From Candidatus Aminicenantota bacterium (GTDB taxonomy: Bacteria > Acidobacteriota > Aminicenantia > UBA2199), in the NCBI GenBank assembly GCA_026393835.1, contig JAPKZK010000111.1:1-32114 (forward strand): a DNA stretch of 32,114 nucleotides, given 5' to 3'. Both the position numbers and the translations under genes were made by a program. Shown piece after piece: positions 31,019 to 32,114 of the stretch. The number at the start of each line of letters is the position of its first letter. The stretch's first letter is position 1. A model generated the notes under the pieces. That model was not told the DNA's origin. It worked only from the letters and a program-made list of their open reading frames with translations, and searched no databases.

Positions 31019-32092
31019 ATGGCTGCCTGCATTCATCAATTATTAACTTACTACTCCTACGGCGATGCGATAGGGAATGAGGCGTTGGAAATCCGGGATT
31101 TCCTCAGGACGCAGGGATATGAATCTGAAATCTTCTCCTACCTGTACCACCCGAAGTATGCGGGTCAAATCATCGATTACCGCCAATATGACCGCTTCAG
31201 CAATGAAAAGAACATCCTTATCTTCCACTTTTCCATCGGCTCTCCCGTGACTGAGAAATTCTTACAAGCGCCGGATAAAAAGTTAATTATCTATCATAAT
31301 ATTACTCCCCATCACTTTTTCCTGGATTACCACCGGGTGTTGGCGCAGGATTGTTACCAGGGCAGGGTGGAATTGAAAAGCATGGTGGGTAAGGTGAACC
31401 TGGCCCTGGGCGACTCGGGGTACAATCGACGGGAACTGGAAGACGCGGGGTTCGCCGATACGGGGGTGCTGCCGCTGGTAATGAATTTCGAAAAATTTAA
31501 AAACCCCATCGCGCCGGCGCTTAAAGAAATATTCGCCGACGGTAAAACCAATATCCTCTTTGTGGGGCGACTCATCCCCAGTAAGATGGTGGAGGATGTG
31601 ATTAAAATTTTCCACCTCTATCAAAAGCATTTTAACGGCAATTCTCGCCTGTTCATCGTGGGCGAGTACCGGGGGCTGGAACGATACCTCTGCGCCCTCC
31701 AGGACCTGGCGCTGAAACTGGGGCTTAAAAATGTGCATTTTAGCGGTCATATCCCGGACGAGGAATTAAGCTCATACTTTAAACTGTCCCACCTTTACCT
31801 GCACATGAGCGAGCATGAAGGCTTCTGCGCGCCGCTGCCGGAAAGTTTCTTTTTAAATATCCCGGTAATCGCCTTTAACGCCGGCGCGGTAAAGGAAACC
31901 ATGAATAACGGCGGCCTGTTGGTGAATCGAAAGGATTTTGTCGCTATTGCCGCCTTGATAGACAGGGTGTTAACCGATGGGAAGCTCAAAGAAAAAATCC
32001 TCGCCTCCCAACAAAACGCCCTACAAAAGTATAATCAGAACAAGACCGGCGAAATCCTGCTGGAATATATATTGAAGCTAAAAAACGTTTAG
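31019..32092 (+). CDS. GT4-family (GT-B fold) glycosyltransferase
   Basis: This 357-aa protein ends 22 bases before the right edge. Start ATG 31019 gives the family-typical N-terminus (CIHQLLTYYSYGDAIGNEAL, donor/acceptor loop of the first Rossmann half). The C-terminal half carries NILFVGRLIPSKMVEDVIKI (GT4 start of the second Rossmann domain) and the E-x7-E signature EGFCAPLPE within SEHEGFCAPLPESFFLNIPV, then AFNAGAVKETMNNGG, contacting the sugar nucleotide. It is a retaining transferase of the RfaB/WcaL kind, for cell-surface glycan or capsule synthesis; the sugar is not predictable. It is co-directional and four bases from the coiled-coil gene, likely the start of a polysaccharide cluster continuing past the window. 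Confidence 0.92.
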   Translation: MAACIHQLLTYYSYGDAIGNEALEIRDFLRTQGYESEIFSYLYHPKYAGQIIDYRQYDRFSNEKNILIFHFSIGSPVTEKFLQAPDKKLIIYHNITPHHFFLDYHRVLAQDCYQGRVELKSMVGKVNLALGDSGYNRRELEDAGFADTGVLPLVMNFEKFKNPIAPALKEIFADGKTNILFVGRLIPSKMVEDVIKIFHLYQKHFNGNSRLFIVGEYRGLERYLCALQDLALKLGLKNVHFSGHIPDEELSSYFKLSHLYLHMSEHEGFCAPLPESFFLNIPVIAFNAGAVKETMNNGGLLVNRKDFVAIAALIDRVLTDGKLKEKILASQQNALQKYNQNKTGEILLEYILKLKNV

Positions 32093-32114
32093 CCACGGAC
32101 GTACAGGACACACG

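Overview
The window looks like a piece of a Gram-negative environmental bacterium from the Acidobacteriota / Candidatus Aminicenantes part of the tree. This is inferred from gene style: a sulfatase-TPR fusion, a very large two-component-propeller hybrid kinase, a membrane protein with an embedded spermidine-synthase-like domain, and lipoprotein secretin and pilus genes. No rRNA or other marker is present to settle it. Most promoters are recognisable sigma70 sites with 17-bp spacers. Several genes have the -10 box only 6-7 nt from the ATG, so their mRNAs are probably leaderless.

Layout. 1-1400: accessory DNA with the tail of a REP-associated (Y1-type) transposase, a 21-bp-period degenerate tandem array, and a truncated XRE regulator. 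1463-3616: alkaline-phosphatase/sulfatase-superfamily protein with TPRs. 3640-5005: fold-back repeat and an acyl-CoA dehydrogenase (-). 5229-7067: an unrecognised 612-aa protein (-). 7406-7678: HU (+). 7904-16522: one long minus-strand operon, serS-pilC-pilB-pilM-pilN-pilO-pilP-pilQ, encoding the inner-membrane platform, one ATPase and the secretin of a type IV pilus or type II-like machine. A strong bidirectional terminator separates its end from HU. 16665-19164: a compact RiPP operon with its own promoter: a 50-aa three-cysteine precursor, a transcription attenuator, a radical SAM/SPASM enzyme, and a second SPASM-type protein without the radical SAM cysteines. 19173-19966: a full-length XRE regulator (-) with an autoregulation-like operator and a second 21-bp-period array just upstream. 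20196-27266: a secreted Ig-like protein, a GT-C-type membrane glycosyltransferase, and a 1356-aa hybrid histidine kinase. 27270-27649: an orphan class I lanthipeptide-type precursor (-) with a structured leader. 27803-30211: membrane/spermidine-synthase-like fusion. 30265-32092: tRNA-Arg(ACG), a coiled-coil protein and a GT4 glycosyltransferase.

Most notable: (1) the RiPP operon pairing an active-looking rSAM with a degenerate SPASM partner; (2) two unrelated-sequence 21-bp arrays, each directly upstream of an XRE gene of one family in the same geometry, which suggests a recurrent genetic unit; (3) an orphan lanthipeptide precursor; (4) widespread leaderless promoters; (5) dispersed GGGACAG-type motifs that sit at gene ends and sometimes supply stop codons, consistent with the RAYT fragment at the left edge.

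All family assignments come from reading motifs by eye; no database search was possible.
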